From: an uncultured Pseudomonas sp.
GTDB taxonomy: Bacteria; Pseudomonadota; Gammaproteobacteria; Pseudomonadales; Pseudomonadaceae
DNA length: 50,590 nt
Direction of reading: 5' to 3'
NCBI RefSeq assembly: GCF_946885885.1
Contig: NZ_CAMPHN010000013.1
Span: forward strand, 1 to 50,590
Positions 1-8,241 of this stretch are shown here, piece after piece. The translations under genes and the position numbers were made by a program. Position 1 is the first letter of the stretch; each line of letters starts with the position of its first letter. The notes under the pieces were generated by a model. It saw only the letters and a program-made list of their open reading frames with translations, ran no database searches and had not been told where the DNA came from.

Positions 1-118
1 CGACGTCGGTGACGGTGGCGTTCTCGGCCTTGTCGGCGAAGATCGGGTGGATCTGCCCCACGCCGCGCGGAACGGCGGCCATGCGGCGTTGCATCAGGGA
101 TTCGTTGGTCTTGCTCAT
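1..118 (-). CDS. gabT: 4-aminobutyrate aminotransferase, N-terminal part (cut by window edge)
   Basis: Only the first 39 codons are inside the window; the gene runs off base 1. The peptide begins MSKTNESLMQRR and continues with a VPRGVGQIHPIFADKAEN stretch, which I recognise as the N-terminus of Pseudomonas GabT. GabT is a PLP enzyme that transfers the GABA amino group to 2-oxoglutarate and releases succinate semialdehyde. The start ATG at 118 has a GAGGACC-type ribosome site just upstream. It lies 219 bases downstream of gabD on the same strand, the usual gabDT order for GABA catabolism. The PLP lysine and the rest of the protein cannot be checked here. Confidence 0.9.
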   Translation of the reverse strand, partial: MSKTNESLMQRRMAAVPRGVGQIHPIFADKAENATVTDV

Positions 119-337
119 AAGGTCCTCATTCGCCGTCAATCAGCTCGGCGTAGTTCAGGAGGCGTAACCGGTCAGGCATGGTGGCATACGATGATCGACC
201 GCGAAGCGTCCCGGTTACAGGAATTGGGGCGTTTATCGCCGTGCTGCCGGCCGGCTATCGGGTGGCGCAGTTTCGCGTCGCCCCGATGGCCGATCCAACC
301 AATGTTTCTCATGCACGGCATCTGGGAAATTGATCGA

Positions 338-1786
338 TCAAATCCCCAGGCAGAGGTATTTGATTTCCAGGTAATCCTCGATGCCGTACTTGGAGCCTTC
401 GCGGCCCAGGCCGGACGCCTTGACCCCACCGAACGGCGCGACCTCGTTGGAGATCAAGCCGGTGTTGACCCCGACCATGCCGTATTCCAGGGCCTCGGCC
501 ACGCGGAACACGCGGCCCAGGTCGCGGGCGTAGAAATAGGACGCCAGGCCGAACTCGGTGTCGTTGGCCATGGCGATCACCTCGGCCTCATCCTTGAAGC
601 GGAACAGCGGCGCCAGCGGGCCGAAGGTCTCTTCCTTGGCCACGGCCGCGGTCTTCGGTACATCGACCAGAATGGTCGGCTCGAAGAAGCTGCCGCCCAA
701 CGCATGGGGCTTGCCGCCGGTGATCAAGCGCGCGCCTTTGCTCAGGGCATCGGCGATATGCTCCTGGACCTTGGCCAGCGCCTTGCCGTCGATCAGCGGG
801 CCGGTGGTGGTGCCTTCGTCCAGGCCGTTGCCGATCTGCAACTTGGCCACCGCGGCCGCGAGCTTCTCGGCGAAGGCATCGTAGACGCCGTCCTGAATGT
901 ACAGGCGGTTGGCGCAGACGCAGGTCTGGCCGTTGTTGCGGTATTTGGAGATCAGTGCGCCTTCCACCGCCTTATCCAGGTCGGCGTCGTCGAACACGAT
1001 AAAGGGCGCATTGCCACCCAGCTCCAGCGACACCTTCTTGATGTCCTGGGCGCATTCGGCCATCAATTGGCGACCGATTTCGGTCGAGCCGGTGAAGCTC
1101 AGTTTGCGCACGATCGGGTTGCTGGTCAGCTCGCCGCCCACTTCGCCAGCACTGCCGGTAACCACGCTGAGCACGCCTTTGGGGATGCCCGCGCGGTGCG
1201 CCAGCTCGACCAGCGCCAGGGCGGAGAACGGCGTCTGCGAGGCCGGTTTGATCACCATGGTGCAACCGGCGGCCAGGGCCGGGCCGGCTTTGCGGGTGAT
1301 CATCGCGGCGGGGAAGTTCCACGGGGTGATGGCCGCGGTGACACCGATCGGCTGTTTGATCACAATCAGCCGCTTGTCCGGCTGGTGACCGGGAATCACA
1401 TCGCCGTAGACGCGCTTGGCTTCCTCGGCGAACCACTCGATAAAGGAGGCGGCGTAAGCGATCTCGCCCTTGGCCTCGGCCAGCGGCTTGCCCTGCTCCA
1501 GGGTCATCAGGCGGCCGAGATCGTCCTGGTTTTCCATCAGCAATTCGAACCAGCGGCGCAGCTTACCGGCACGCTCCTTGGCGGTCAGCGCACGCCAGGC
1601 CGGCAACGCACGGTCGGCGGCCTCGATGGCGCGGCGGGTTTCGGCGGCGCCCATCTTCGGCACGGTGCCGATAATTTCGTTAGTGGCGGGGTTGTTGACC
1701 TTGATGGTCTGGCCGCTGTCGGCGTCGAGCCAAACACCATCTATATAGGCTTGCTGACGGAACAGTTGGGTGTCTTTCAATTGCAT
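338..1786 (-). CDS. gabD: Succinate-semialdehyde dehydrogenase (NADP+)
   Basis: The 482-residue aldehyde dehydrogenase has the length of E. coli GabD. It oxidises succinate semialdehyde to succinate with NADP, the step after GabT in GABA degradation. Visible family motifs are the substrate-channel stretch TPWNFPAAMITRKAGPALAAG, the cofactor-fold motif FTGSTEIG, the general-base glutamate in LELGGNAPF and the catalytic cysteine in GQTCVCANR. I chose the ATG at 1786 (MQLKDTQLFRQ) because it has AAGGAGA seven bases upstream and gives the family length; the frame is open further upstream without a better start. A 7-bp-armed palindrome and a weak sigma-70 promoter lie about 155-200 bases upstream. 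Confidence 0.96.
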   Translation of the reverse strand: MQLKDTQLFRQQAYIDGVWLDADSGQTIKVNNPATNEIIGTVPKMGAAETRRAIEAADRALPAWRALTAKERAGKLRRWFELLMENQDDLGRLMTLEQGKPLAEAKGEIAYAASFIEWFAEEAKRVYGDVIPGHQPDKRLIVIKQPIGVTAAITPWNFPAAMITRKAGPALAAGCTMVIKPASQTPFSALALVELAHRAGIPKGVLSVVTGSAGEVGGELTSNPIVRKLSFTGSTEIGRQLMAECAQDIKKVSLELGGNAPFIVFDDADLDKAVEGALISKYRNNGQTCVCANRLYIQDGVYDAFAEKLAAAVAKLQIGNGLDEGTTTGPLIDGKALAKVQEHIADALSKGARLITGGKPHALGGSFFEPTILVDVPKTAAVAKEETFGPLAPLFRFKDEAEVIAMANDTEFGLASYFYARDLGRVFRVAEALEYGMVGVNTGLISNEVAPFGGVKASGLGREGSKYGIEDYLEIKYLCLGI

Positions 1787-1939
1787 GGCAGTCTCCTTGA
1801 TTCCGACACCCAGGCGTCGGACAGTTGTTAGGGCGCGAGTCGGCGCATGGTGGCGGCCTTGACTGGTCGTCGTCCTCGGAAGGTTTTCGACTCCGCGCGC
1901 GGCCATCGAGCGACACGGAGGAAGGCGTTTTACCGAGAG

Positions 1940-1987
1940 CGTTTGAAATCTCAAACGAATCCTAGGGTCGTAGCTGCTAAAGGGCAA
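1940..1987 (-). promoter_or_regulatory. Putative gabDT promoter with palindromic operator
   Basis: On the minus strand TTGCCC (1987-1982) and TAGGAT (1964-1959) are spaced 17 bases apart, a modest sigma-70 match. Immediately downstream, across the expected start site, is a perfect 7-bp-armed dyad CGTTTGA-AATC-TCAAACG (1957-1940). A dyad on the transcription start suggests a repressor operator. Which regulator binds is unknown, and no regulator gene is adjacent. The rest of the 352-base gap between gabD and the tRNA (1787-2138) shows no gene. Confidence 0.4.
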
Positions 1988-2138
1988 TAGCCTGTTCGAA
2001 AAAATTAACGAAATGCAGCGCGAGCGACAGTCTTTACACAACACCCGCCCTTCAATAGTGGCTCACTCGTACAGAATTGCGAACGACGCCCCGGCATGGA
2101 CGCCCGCCCGCGAGATGCGTATGATTGCGCCCCGCAAC

Positions 2139-2215
2139 GCACTCGTAGCTCAGCTGGATAGAGTACTGCCCTCCGAAGGCAGGGGTCGTGGGTTCGAATC
2201 CCGCCGAGTGCGCCA
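2139..2215 (+). tRNA. tRNA-Arg (anticodon CCG)
   Basis: A 77-base tRNA with encoded CCA end. The acceptor GCACTCG pairs with CGAGTGC (2205-2211). The anticodon stem CTGCC/GGCAG encloses the loop CTCCGAA, giving anticodon CCG, which reads arginine codon CGG. The T arm GTGGGTTCGAATCCCGC is canonical, followed by discriminator G and CCA. A strong intrinsic terminator follows eight bases later. Confidence 0.97.
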
Positions 2216-2222
2216 TCTACAG

Positions 2223-2255
2223 AAAAGGCCCCACGTGAAAACGTGGGGCCTTTTT
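2223..2255 (+). terminator. Rho-independent terminator of tRNA-Arg
   Basis: A perfect 14-bp stem (2223-2236 with 2241-2254), GC-rich in the middle, closes a GAAA tetraloop and ends in a T run. Placement directly after the tRNA and the T tail support termination of the tRNA transcript. Confidence 0.95.
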
Positions 2256-2339
2256 GCTTTTCAGATCAGCGAACCATCAGACCGCGAGCGTACGGTAGTC
2301 CCGCGCAATATTTTCAGCGCCGGCGAATCCGGGGGAGTA

Positions 2340-2366
2340 CAGCCTGTGCAAATTTTGCACAGGCTG
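2340..2366. repeat. 27-bp hairpin-forming palindrome
   Basis: Two perfect 13-bp arms (CAGCCTGTGCAAA and its complement) surround one central base. It lies between the tRNA terminator and the restriction-enzyme fragment. It has no T tail, so it is not an obvious terminator. It may be a remnant of the mobile DNA that brought in the neighbouring accessory genes. Confidence 0.6.
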
Positions 2367-2434
2367 CCGAGGACGGGGAAATCTAACGGGTAAGACGCCG
2401 GATGTGAATACGGAGAAGCCCATTTAAGTCTTGT

Positions 2435-2761
2435 TCAAACGTCCCCAGTCAATACGGCAGTCCAGATGCGCTTGAGCGGTAGCTCTGATTTGATACCTTC
2501 ATCCAGCTTGTCGCAGTGCAGGAATAACTGCTCCAGCAGGTCGTCCTGGTTCCACAGGCGCAGACGGAAGAAGCTGGAGGCCAGTTCCTTCTGCACATTG
2601 CGGCGGTAGCCGCCCCAGGCGACGAATAGGCCCTGGCTGGCGTTGAACTTGCTCATGGCACCGAGCAGCTTGTCCACCGTCGGCCGGTCGGTCAGGTCGG
2701 TGCCGGACTTAACCTCGACACAGATGTTCTGTCCGCCGAAGCCCTGGGCACGATCCATCAT
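2435..2761 (-). pseudogene. Truncated Mrr-like restriction endonuclease fragment
   Basis: This 108-residue frame begins MMDRAQGFGGQ and contains the ICVEVKSGTDLTDRP stretch. That resembles the catalytic E-x-K strand of the Mrr/PD-(D/E)xK restriction endonuclease-like fold. The preceding acidic catalytic strand and any DNA-recognition domain are missing, and the frame upstream reaches a stop within about 60 bases with no further start. I read it as the C-terminal third of a larger protein that lost its 5' part. It sits in a patch with hipBA beside a tRNA, a common place for acquired DNA. Family assignment rests on one motif and is moderate. Confidence 0.5.
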
Positions 2762-2943
2762 TATTAGTTTCCTGGAAGCTGACCTGCCCCCCTTTCGGCC
2801 CCAAATAACTCAAATTCAAAATGCCAGCATTAAAGGTCTGGCATACGCATTTATCGTAGGTGATCGGGAGTACAGTTCTTCTACAGGCTCGAAGGCGCTA
2901 TTCAGCAAACATCGACAGCCCCTCGGCTGCACCGGACCGCTCC

Positions 2944-4218
2944 CTACTTGCAAAGCTCGAACGCCGGGGCCATCGCCTCGATCTCCTTGGCGCCGATTCG
3001 AAGGGCGCCTGCCAGCCTGTGCCAGGTCGAGCCTATCCCTGCCCGGAACTGATCGATGATCGTCTGCGCCTCGCCTGGTTTGACCCTGAACCGATCCGCT
3101 ACCGACAGTGCCAGGTTCAAGTCTTGTGCATTGTCCGCCTCTGACACGTTGAGTTTCAGCCCATTGGAATAGGGGACCGGGTTCATGTCGTAGGCGGGTG
3201 CCAGGCGCCAGCCCTTGCCATGATCAAGAAGGAATCCGTGGTTGCGCATGTGATCGTCGGTGTTGGACACCAGCATGTTGAATACGATGCGCCGCCACAG
3301 CTCCCGCAGGTCCTCGGTGGTCGATGCGCCGTGCTGGATCAGCACCTGAGCGATCTCCAGGTAGCTGGCTCCGGCGCTGTGGTCGTGGCCATCGGTGTTG
3401 CCGGTCATGGTCATCGCAGAGGCAAAGTGTTTACGTCGGCCACCGGCCAGCCGGTCGAAGCGCTTGACCATGAAGCAGTGGTGATCGCTGGCATAGGTAT
3501 TCGCAATGCCCTCTGCCACATCGAGCCCGCACACCTTGCGGGCCAGGGTGCTCACCACCATTTCCCAGGCGCCGACGTTGAATTCATCGTCGTTGCTCGG
3601 GAGCTTGGCGATCCACAGGCTTCCATCCGTGTTAACCACGCTGGCTTTGGGCCGGGCGCCACCCAGAGAGCCGCCAGGCGCGATCAGCATGCGCAGCCAG
3701 TCTTTGCCGCCGGCGCCCTGATCCTCGCCGGCTTCAAAGCGCCTGGATGCCTCCTCGAGTTCACGGATCTGGGCGAATGGTGGCGCCGCCATGGTGTTCT
3801 GGTCATCCATGAAGGGGCCGTCTTCGTCCAGGCGCAGACGGATGCCGCCGACTCTGTAGTGATCATGTACGCCGAGCAGGAAGTCGGAAGCATGGAGCAC
3901 GGTGCCTTTCGGTTTGCGCCCCTCGCGAATGTCTCTCTCGTGCCGACGCTTCATGAGCAGGCAGCCCCAACGATCAGGGGAAGCATCGTCAAATACGCCA
4001 AAGGTGTCGTGCCCTTTTGGCGGGTGCTGGCGCCCCAGGTACGGGCCAATGCGCAGGTCGAGGGAGAGCTGCGCAATCAGCGGGTCAGCCAAGGCATTTT
4101 TGTCGAATTCGAACTCGAAGCGTTCCTTGCCCCGGATTGCCGAAGCATGCAGGTAGCCGAGCAGCGTTTCGCCGTTCAGCCCCTCCCAGTCGCCGTATAC
4201 GAGGATGCACCGGCTCAT
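2944..4218 (-). CDS. hipA: HipA-family serine/threonine kinase toxin
   Basis: The 424-residue protein is a type II toxin of the HipA kinase family. HipA of E. coli phosphorylates glutamyl-tRNA synthetase and slows growth; the target here is unknown. A glycine-rich loop [14 protein letters not shown] near residue 180 matches the ATP-binding/autophosphorylation loop. The [15 protein letters not shown] motif carries the catalytic aspartate, and APAYDMNP carries the metal-binding aspartate, so the kinase looks intact. The start at 4218 overlaps the hipB stop by ATGA, which implies translational coupling with the antitoxin translated first. Confidence 0.92.
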   Translation of the reverse strand: MSRCILVYGDWEGLNGETLLGYLHASAIRGKERFEFEFDKNALADPLIAQLSLDLRIGPYLGRQHPPKGHDTFGVFDDASPDRWGCLLMKRRHERDIREGRKPKGTVLHASDFLLGVHDHYRVGGIRLRLDEDGPFMDDQNTMAAPPFAQIRELEEASRRFEAGEDQGAGGKDWLRMLIAPGGSLGGARPKASVVNTDGSLWIAKLPSNDDEFNVGAWEMVVSTLARKVCGLDVAEGIANTYASDHHCFMVKRFDRLAGGRRKHFASAMTMTGNTDGHDHSAGASYLEIAQVLIQHGASTTEDLRELWRRIVFNMLVSNTDDHMRNHGFLLDHGKGWRLAPAYDMNPVPYSNGLKLNVSEADNAQDLNLALSVADRFRVKPGEAQTIIDQFRAGIGSTWHRLAGALRIGAKEIEAMAPAFELCK

Positions 4219-4757
4219 TGCCGGCCGCCCGCAGGTCGGTGATCCAACATGCTCATCAAATCATCGGCCGAGATCGGCCCGGACGGAGCCTGACCGGCGC
4301 CTCCTCGTTGGGCTTTGTTTTTGCGCTGTGTATGGCTGTCTTCAAGACTGCTGGGCCGTTCCGCCGGGGTCGCCTGCTGCCTGGTTTTCTGCGGTTTGCC
4401 CAAGGCTCTTCGCACTACTTTCCCTACGGCGACCTTGGCTTTCTCGGCTTTATCTGCCGCGGGCCGCTGCTGCACCAGCGCTGCATCCTGAAGGTGGCGG
4501 CCCACCTCATCATTGTTCGCGACTTCGTCCAGGTCTTTTTCCAACCCCAACACCTGGAGTACCGCCAGATAAGCGCCCATTGTCACGCCAGGGCTGCCTG
4601 ACTCGAGATTGCGCAGTGTCGGCAGCGACATACCCGCCCGTTCCGCCATCTGCTTAGCGGTGATCTTGCGCCGCTTTCTGGCCAGCAGCACTCGCTCGCC
4701 GAGCGCTTGCAGAAGCCGGTCTGTGGCAGGAAGGAGCGGAGCGGTACGCTTAGCCAT
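4215..4757 (-). CDS. hipB: HipB-like Xre-family antitoxin/repressor
   Basis: The roughly 180-residue protein has an N-terminal Xre helix-turn-helix (about residues 20-75, with the [21 protein letters not shown] core) followed by a basic, Ala/Gln-rich tail of about 100 residues. HipB proteins bind HipA and repress their own operon. I prefer ATG 4757 (MAKRTAPLL), preceded by GAAGAAA. An in-frame GTG at 4775 would add six residues. The long tail is unusual compared with E. coli HipB (88 residues) and may carry the HipA-neutralising segment. The gene ends in the ATGA overlap with hipA. Confidence 0.88.
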   Translation of the reverse strand: MAKRTAPLLPATDRLLQALGERVLLARKRRKITAKQMAERAGMSLPTLRNLESGSPGVTMGAYLAVLQVLGLEKDLDEVANNDEVGRHLQDAALVQQRPAADKAEKAKVAVGKVVRRALGKPQKTRQQATPAERPSSLEDSHTQRKNKAQRGGAGQAPSGPISADDLMSMLDHRPAGGRQ

Positions 4758-4770
4758 ATGAATATATTTC

Positions 4771-4858
4771 TTCACTTATATGGTTAAAGTGAAAAAATAA
4801 TAGCACATTAATTAAGAAAGACGGCTTCGAAAAATATTAAGTGAAAATATTTTTTCAC
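4771..4858. promoter_or_regulatory. Two dyads of GTGAA half-sites upstream of hipBA
   Basis: Two inverted repeats lie in the AT-rich hipBA promoter region. The first is TTCACTT (4771-4777) with AAGTGAA (4787-4793). The second is GTGAAAA (4841-4847) with TTTTCAC (4852-4858). Four copies of one GTGAA half-site around the hipB start suggest HipB autoregulatory operators. The spacers differ (9 and 4 bases), so at least one pair may be only part of the true site. Confidence 0.5.
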
Positions 4859-4923
4859 GAATACAGTTATGGGTGCAGGAATACTTTCAGCATCAGTACG
4901 CCGAGCAGAGAGTGCGAATGCCC

Positions 4924-5853
4924 CTACGCCGAACTCCTTAACCGCGCCAGATCGCGCAGCGGCGGCGCGCCGAATAGGCGGCTGTATTCGCGGCTGAATT
5001 GCGAGGGGCTTTCGTAGCCGACGCGGTAGCTGGCCGCGGCGGCTTCGAGGTTTTCGCTGAGCATCAGGCGCCGGGCTTCCTGCAGGCGCAGTTGCTTCTG
5101 GTATTGCAGCGGGCTGAGAGCGGTGACCGCTTTGAAGCGGTGGTGCAGGGTCGAGGGGCTGAGGTTGACTTCGCGGGCCAGGTCGTCGATGCGCAGGGGT
5201 TGGTCGAAGTGTTTGTTCAACCAATCGATGGCGCGGGCGGTGCGTTGGCTCTGGCTGTCGGCGATGGCGATTTCGTGCAGGCGCTGGCCCTGGGGGCTGT
5301 GCAGCAGGCGGTAGAAGATTTCGCGCAGCGCCAGGGGTGCGAGCATGGCGATGTCCCGCGGCGTATCGAGCAGGCGCAGCAGGCGGATCACCGCGTCGAG
5401 CAGCTGGATATCCAGGCGGTCGACGTAGAGCCCGCGTCGCGCCCCCGGCGCGGGTACGCCGATGGGCCCGGCGTCGGCGATCAGGCTGCCGATCTGCGCC
5501 GGGTCGATTTCCAGGCGCAGGCTCAGGTAGGGTCGCTGCGGCGAGGCATCGATCACCTGACCGGTGACCGGCAGGGTGACCGAGGTCACCAGGTAGTTCA
5601 GCGGATCATAGACGTAGCGCTCTTCGCCCAGGCACACCTCTTTGCTGCCCTGGGCCATGATGCACAGGCACGGGCGGTAGAGCGTCGGCATCGGCAGGGT
5701 CGGGCCGCTGGAGCGGAACAGGTCGAGGCCGGCGATGGGCGTACTCTGGATGCCGTCCTGGTCGGTCATGCGCAAGATGCGCCCGGCCAGTTCCGCCTGG
5801 TAGCGGCCGAAGCTGTCGTCGAGGGTGGATGGCGCACTGGCGGTCGGGGGCAT
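4924..5853 (-). CDS. AraC-family transcriptional regulator (AraC_N type)
   Basis: A 309-residue regulator. Residues about 20-180 match the AraC N-terminal cupin-like sensor (MPTLYRPCLCIMAQGSKEV, then YLVTSVTLPVTGQV). Residues about 205-305 carry two AraC helix-turn-helix units (LREVNLSPSTLHHRFK-like segment and VGYESPSQFSREYSRLFG). ATG 5853 has CAGGAGAG nine bases upstream. It is divergent from the SDR/monooxygenase pair at 6303. In this regulator family such neighbours are usually the regulated genes, and a shared sequence motif in the intergenic region supports that. The effector cannot be named. Confidence 0.93.
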   Translation of the reverse strand: MPPTASAPSTLDDSFGRYQAELAGRILRMTDQDGIQSTPIAGLDLFRSSGPTLPMPTLYRPCLCIMAQGSKEVCLGEERYVYDPLNYLVTSVTLPVTGQVIDASPQRPYLSLRLEIDPAQIGSLIADAGPIGVPAPGARRGLYVDRLDIQLLDAVIRLLRLLDTPRDIAMLAPLALREIFYRLLHSPQGQRLHEIAIADSQSQRTARAIDWLNKHFDQPLRIDDLAREVNLSPSTLHHRFKAVTALSPLQYQKQLRLQEARRLMLSENLEAAAASYRVGYESPSQFSREYSRLFGAPPLRDLARLRSSA

Positions 5854-5895
5854 GGTAGCTCTCCTGGGGGCTGCTGGCAGACTAGCGCGGTTTTT

Positions 5896-5950
5896 CAGGC
5901 AAGTCTGCGCACTCGGCAGGATCAGGCAAGCATTCGCCAGTATTAGGCAA
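5896..5950. promoter_or_regulatory. Repeated YAGGCAAG motifs upstream of the AraC gene
   Basis: CAGGCAAG occurs at 5896-5903 and 5923-5930, and TAGGCAA at 5944-5950. The 20-base stretch 5923-5942 (CAGGCAAGCATTCGCCAGTA) matches 6196-6215 near the SDR start at 16 of 20 positions. Direct copies of one motif at both divergent promoters look like binding sites of the AraC-family regulator. Confidence 0.5.
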
Positions 5951-5985
5951 CAGACCGTTCATCACCGGTTATTGGCTTGGCCTTC

Positions 5986-6057
5986 CGTAGCCCACAGATG
6001 CAATCCGGGGAATGCCGGTGCGGCTGGTAACGCTCCCCGGATTGCATCCGGGCTACG
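5986..6057. repeat. REP-like inverted repeat
   Basis: Outer arms CGTAGCCC/GGGCTACG (5986-5993, 6050-6057) and inner perfect 15-bp arms (5997-6011, 6034-6048) form a strong stem. The gtagcc/ggctac ends resemble intergenic palindromes scattered through Pseudomonas genomes. Another hairpin with GGTGGACA/TGTCCACC arms follows at 6085-6111. The gap 5854-6302 holds these repeats and the regulatory motifs but no gene. Confidence 0.65.
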
Positions 6058-6195
6058 AAGCTGGACCGTCGCTGGTATCCGGACGGTGGACAAGCCTTCG
6101 GCATGTCCACCCTACGAAGCCCTAGGCCTTGCACATGAACATTGTATCGGCAGGCGCTCAGGCTGTTTTCCATGGTGGCAATCGCCATGCAGTTT

Positions 6196-6236
6196 TAGGC
6201 AAGAATCGGCCAGTAATCGACTAACGTTCGAACGTT
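6196..6236 (+). promoter_or_regulatory. Regulatory region of the SDR operon
   Basis: It contains the TAGGCAAG...CGGCCAGTA motif (6196-6215) shared with the AraC-gene promoter. Seven bases later comes a perfect 14-bp palindrome AACGTTCGAACGTT (6223-6236). They lie 67-107 bases upstream of the SDR start, a reasonable place for activator and operator sites. Confidence 0.5.
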
Positions 6237-6302
6237 CATCTACCTAACCTCTGGTGCTGTAGCGACAACCCCTGTCGCACCCCTTCAGCAGAGGATTCAG
6301 CG

Positions 6303-7040
6303 ATGACGAATATCCAAGACAAAGTGATTTTGATCACCGGCGCCAGCAGCGGCATCGGCGAGGCCTGTGCCCGCCTGCTGGCGGAGAAAGGCGCGCACCT
6401 GCTGCTCGGGGCGCGGCGTACCGAGCGCTTGGAAAAGCTGGTCGGCGAGATTCGCGAGGCCGGCGGCAGCGCCGAGTACCGCCGCGTGGATGTCACCAGC
6501 CGCGAAGAGGTTCAGGCCTTCGTCGACTTCGCTGTGGAGCGCTTCGGCCGCGTCGATGTGCTGATCAACAACGCCGGAGTCATGCCGCTGTCGCCGCTCG
6601 ATGCGCTGAAGGTGGACGAGTGGGACCGGATGATCGACGTGAATATCCGCGGCGTGCTGCACGGTATCGCCGCAGCCTTGCCGCTGATGCGGGCGCAGCG
6701 TAGCGGTCAGTTGGTCAACGTGGCCTCGATCGGCGCCTACAGCGTAGTGCCGACCGGCGCCGTGTACTGCGCGACCAAGTATGCGGTGCGGGCGATTTCC
6801 GACGGTTTGCGCCAGGAGGTCGGCGGCGATATTCGCGTCACCCTAGTGTCGCCGGGGGTGGTCGAGTCGGAACTGGCAGAGAGCATTTCCGATGCGCAAA
6901 GCCGCGAGATGATGCGCGAGTTCCGCAAGATCGCCATCACCCCGGACGCGATTGCCCGCGCCGTCGCCTATGCGGTCGAGCAGCCGACGGATGTCGACGT
7001 CAGCGAGCTGATCGTGCGGCCGACCGCCAGCCCTTATTGA
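6303..7040 (+). CDS. Short-chain dehydrogenase/reductase
   Basis: A classical 245-residue SDR with a Rossmann fold. The cofactor motif TGASSGIG is at residues 13-20, NNAG near 88-91, and the catalytic Ser-Tyr-Lys triad appears as NVASIGAY...YCATK near 138-157. The residues after the glycine motif include GARRTERL, which usually indicates NADP(H) preference. ATG 6303 follows AGAGGA. An ABM-domain gene follows 34 bases later, and the divergent AraC gene is the probable regulator. The substrate is not predictable. Confidence 0.95.
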   Translation: MTNIQDKVILITGASSGIGEACARLLAEKGAHLLLGARRTERLEKLVGEIREAGGSAEYRRVDVTSREEVQAFVDFAVERFGRVDVLINNAGVMPLSPLDALKVDEWDRMIDVNIRGVLHGIAAALPLMRAQRSGQLVNVASIGAYSVVPTGAVYCATKYAVRAISDGLRQEVGGDIRVTLVSPGVVESELAESISDAQSREMMREFRKIAITPDAIARAVAYAVEQPTDVDVSELIVRPTASPY

Positions 7041-7074
7041 GAACCGGCCAACCCCTTATGCCATGGAGGTCACC

Positions 7075-7362
7075 ATGAACAGCACGCACCTGATCGTTAT
7101 TCGTGCCCAACCCGGCTGTACCGAACGACTCGGCGCCCGTCTGCACGGCCTGCTCGCACCGGCACGCGCGCAGGTCGGCTGCCTGGGCTTCGAGATTCGC
7201 CAGGCCGCGGACGACCCGCTGGCGTGGTGGCTATGCGGGACTTGGCATTCGCCGGGCGCGATGCAGCAGTACTTCGCCGCGCCCTGGCTGCAACGGGTGC
7301 TCGACCAGGCGTTGGCCGAGGGGTTGATCGGCAGCCTGGCATGCACGGAGCAGGCGGCCTGA
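7075..7362 (+). CDS. Antibiotic biosynthesis monooxygenase (ABM)-like small protein
   Basis: The 95-residue protein begins MNSTHLIVIRAQPG and has the ferredoxin-like beta-alpha-beta-beta pattern of ABM-domain proteins (roughly residues 3-80, with conserved-looking GCLGFEI and WHSPGAMQQYF stretches). ABM proteins are cofactor-free monooxygenases or small-molecule binders. I chose ATG 7075 because GGAGGT lies five bases upstream; an in-frame ATG at 7063 overlaps that ribosome site. It is probably co-transcribed with the SDR. Confidence 0.8.
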   Translation: MNSTHLIVIRAQPGCTERLGARLHGLLAPARAQVGCLGFEIRQAADDPLAWWLCGTWHSPGAMQQYFAAPWLQRVLDQALAEGLIGSLACTEQAA

Positions 7363-7381
7363 TCACAAGGCATTCAAGGTC

Positions 7382-7615
7382 CCGTAGCCTGGGTGGAGCA
7401 AAGCGATACCCGGGAGAGGTACCAAATGAAGCAGGCCAGTTTTACAACGGCCTGTTAGTGGTGCAGAAAACAGGGCTTCGCATCACCGCAAGACTTGTGT
7501 GCCACGTCACCGCCCATGCGATGCTAGAGCCGACCTCCTTAGTTGAAGATCACACGCTGCGAGGCTTCTGGTTAGAACCCTTCCTGGGTATCGCTTCGCT
7601 CCACCCAGGCTACGG
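7382..7615. repeat. Paired 34-bp inverted repeats bounding a 234-bp element
   Basis: The arms 7382-7415 and 7582-7615 are inverted copies with two mismatches, carrying the GTAGCCTGGGTGGAGC core. The 166 bases between them show no convincing reading frame. The layout resembles a paired REP or MITE-like insertion downstream of the ABM gene. I see no clear target duplication. The 7363-7737 gap holds this and the terminator only. Confidence 0.55.
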
Positions 7616-7651
7616 CTGCAAACAGCGCCTCTGTTCGAAACGTGCGCAATA

Positions 7652-7699
7652 CAGCAAAACGCCCCGCGGCTATCGCATAGCCCCGGGGCGTTTGCTGTT
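7652..7699 (-). terminator. Rho-independent terminator downstream of ohr
   Basis: A long, nearly complete stem: ACAGCAAA and CGCCCCG pair with CGGGGCG and TTTGCTGT, with an inner GGCTAT/ATAGCC stem and a CGC loop. Read on the minus strand it is followed by a TTTT run, placing it 38 bases after the ohr stop. Confidence 0.75.
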
Positions 7700-7737
7700 G
7701 CAGGTACCGGCTTGGCTGGCAGCGGCCGGGCGATGGC

Positions 7738-8166
7738 TTAGTCGAGCAGGGTCAGGGTGACGTCGATGTTGCCGCGGGTGGCGTTGGAGTATGGGCAGAC
7801 GATGTGCGCCCGCTCGATCAGCGTTTGTGCTTGATCGCGGTCCATGCCCGGCAGGCTGATGCGCAGTTCGACTTCGATGCCGAAACCGTTGGGGATCGCG
7901 CCGATGCCGACCAGCCCTTCGATGGAAGCGTCGGCCGGCATCGCCAGCTTGTCGCGGCCGGCGACGAACTTCATCGCGCCGATAAAGCAGGCCGAGTAGC
8001 CGGCGGCGAACAGTTGCTCCGGGTTGGTGCCGGCACCGCCTGCACCACCGAGTTCTTTCGGAGTGGTCAGGGCGACGTCGAGAACGCCGTCGGAGGAAAT
8101 CGCACGGCCGTCACGGCCGCCGGTGGCTTCTGCGTAGGCACGGTAAGCGATGGTTTGAATCGACAT
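7738..8166 (-). CDS. ohr: Organic hydroperoxide resistance protein (Ohr)
   Basis: The 142-residue Ohr/OsmC-family thiol peroxidase has the usual Ohr length. The two redox cysteines lie in [13 protein letters not shown] (about residue 60) and [12 protein letters not shown] (about residue 124), the arrangement of Ohr rather than OsmC. Ohr reduces organic and lipid hydroperoxides with lipoylated-protein or thiol donors. I start at ATG 8166 ([17 protein letters not shown]), which has AGAGGA upstream; an in-frame ATG at 8184 lacks one. No OhrR gene is adjacent. A tiny secreted-peptide gene lies 75 bases upstream on the same strand and may be in the same transcript. Confidence 0.95.
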   Translation of the reverse strand: MSIQTIAYRAYAEATGGRDGRAISSDGVLDVALTTPKELGGAGGAGTNPEQLFAAGYSACFIGAMKFVAGRDKLAMPADASIEGLVGIGAIPNGFGIEVELRISLPGMDRDQAQTLIERAHIVCPYSNATRGNIDVTLTLLD

Positions 8167-8241
8167 GGGGGTAATCCTCTGCAAGTAACGGTGGTTCGGT
8201 TAGGGATGCTTCAGTTAGTGGTCATGCGTTGGCGGCGGCGA

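Noticed and set aside
47..1831. Long plus-strand open frame opposite gabD
   Set aside because: It is the antisense shadow of a clear aldehyde dehydrogenase gene; composition is typical of a GC-rich opposite frame and no family is visible.
7433..7460. CAGGCC...GGCCTG resembling the MITE ends
   Set aside because: Only about 24 bases long and without the GTTGAAAAA ends, so too short to call a MITE remnant.
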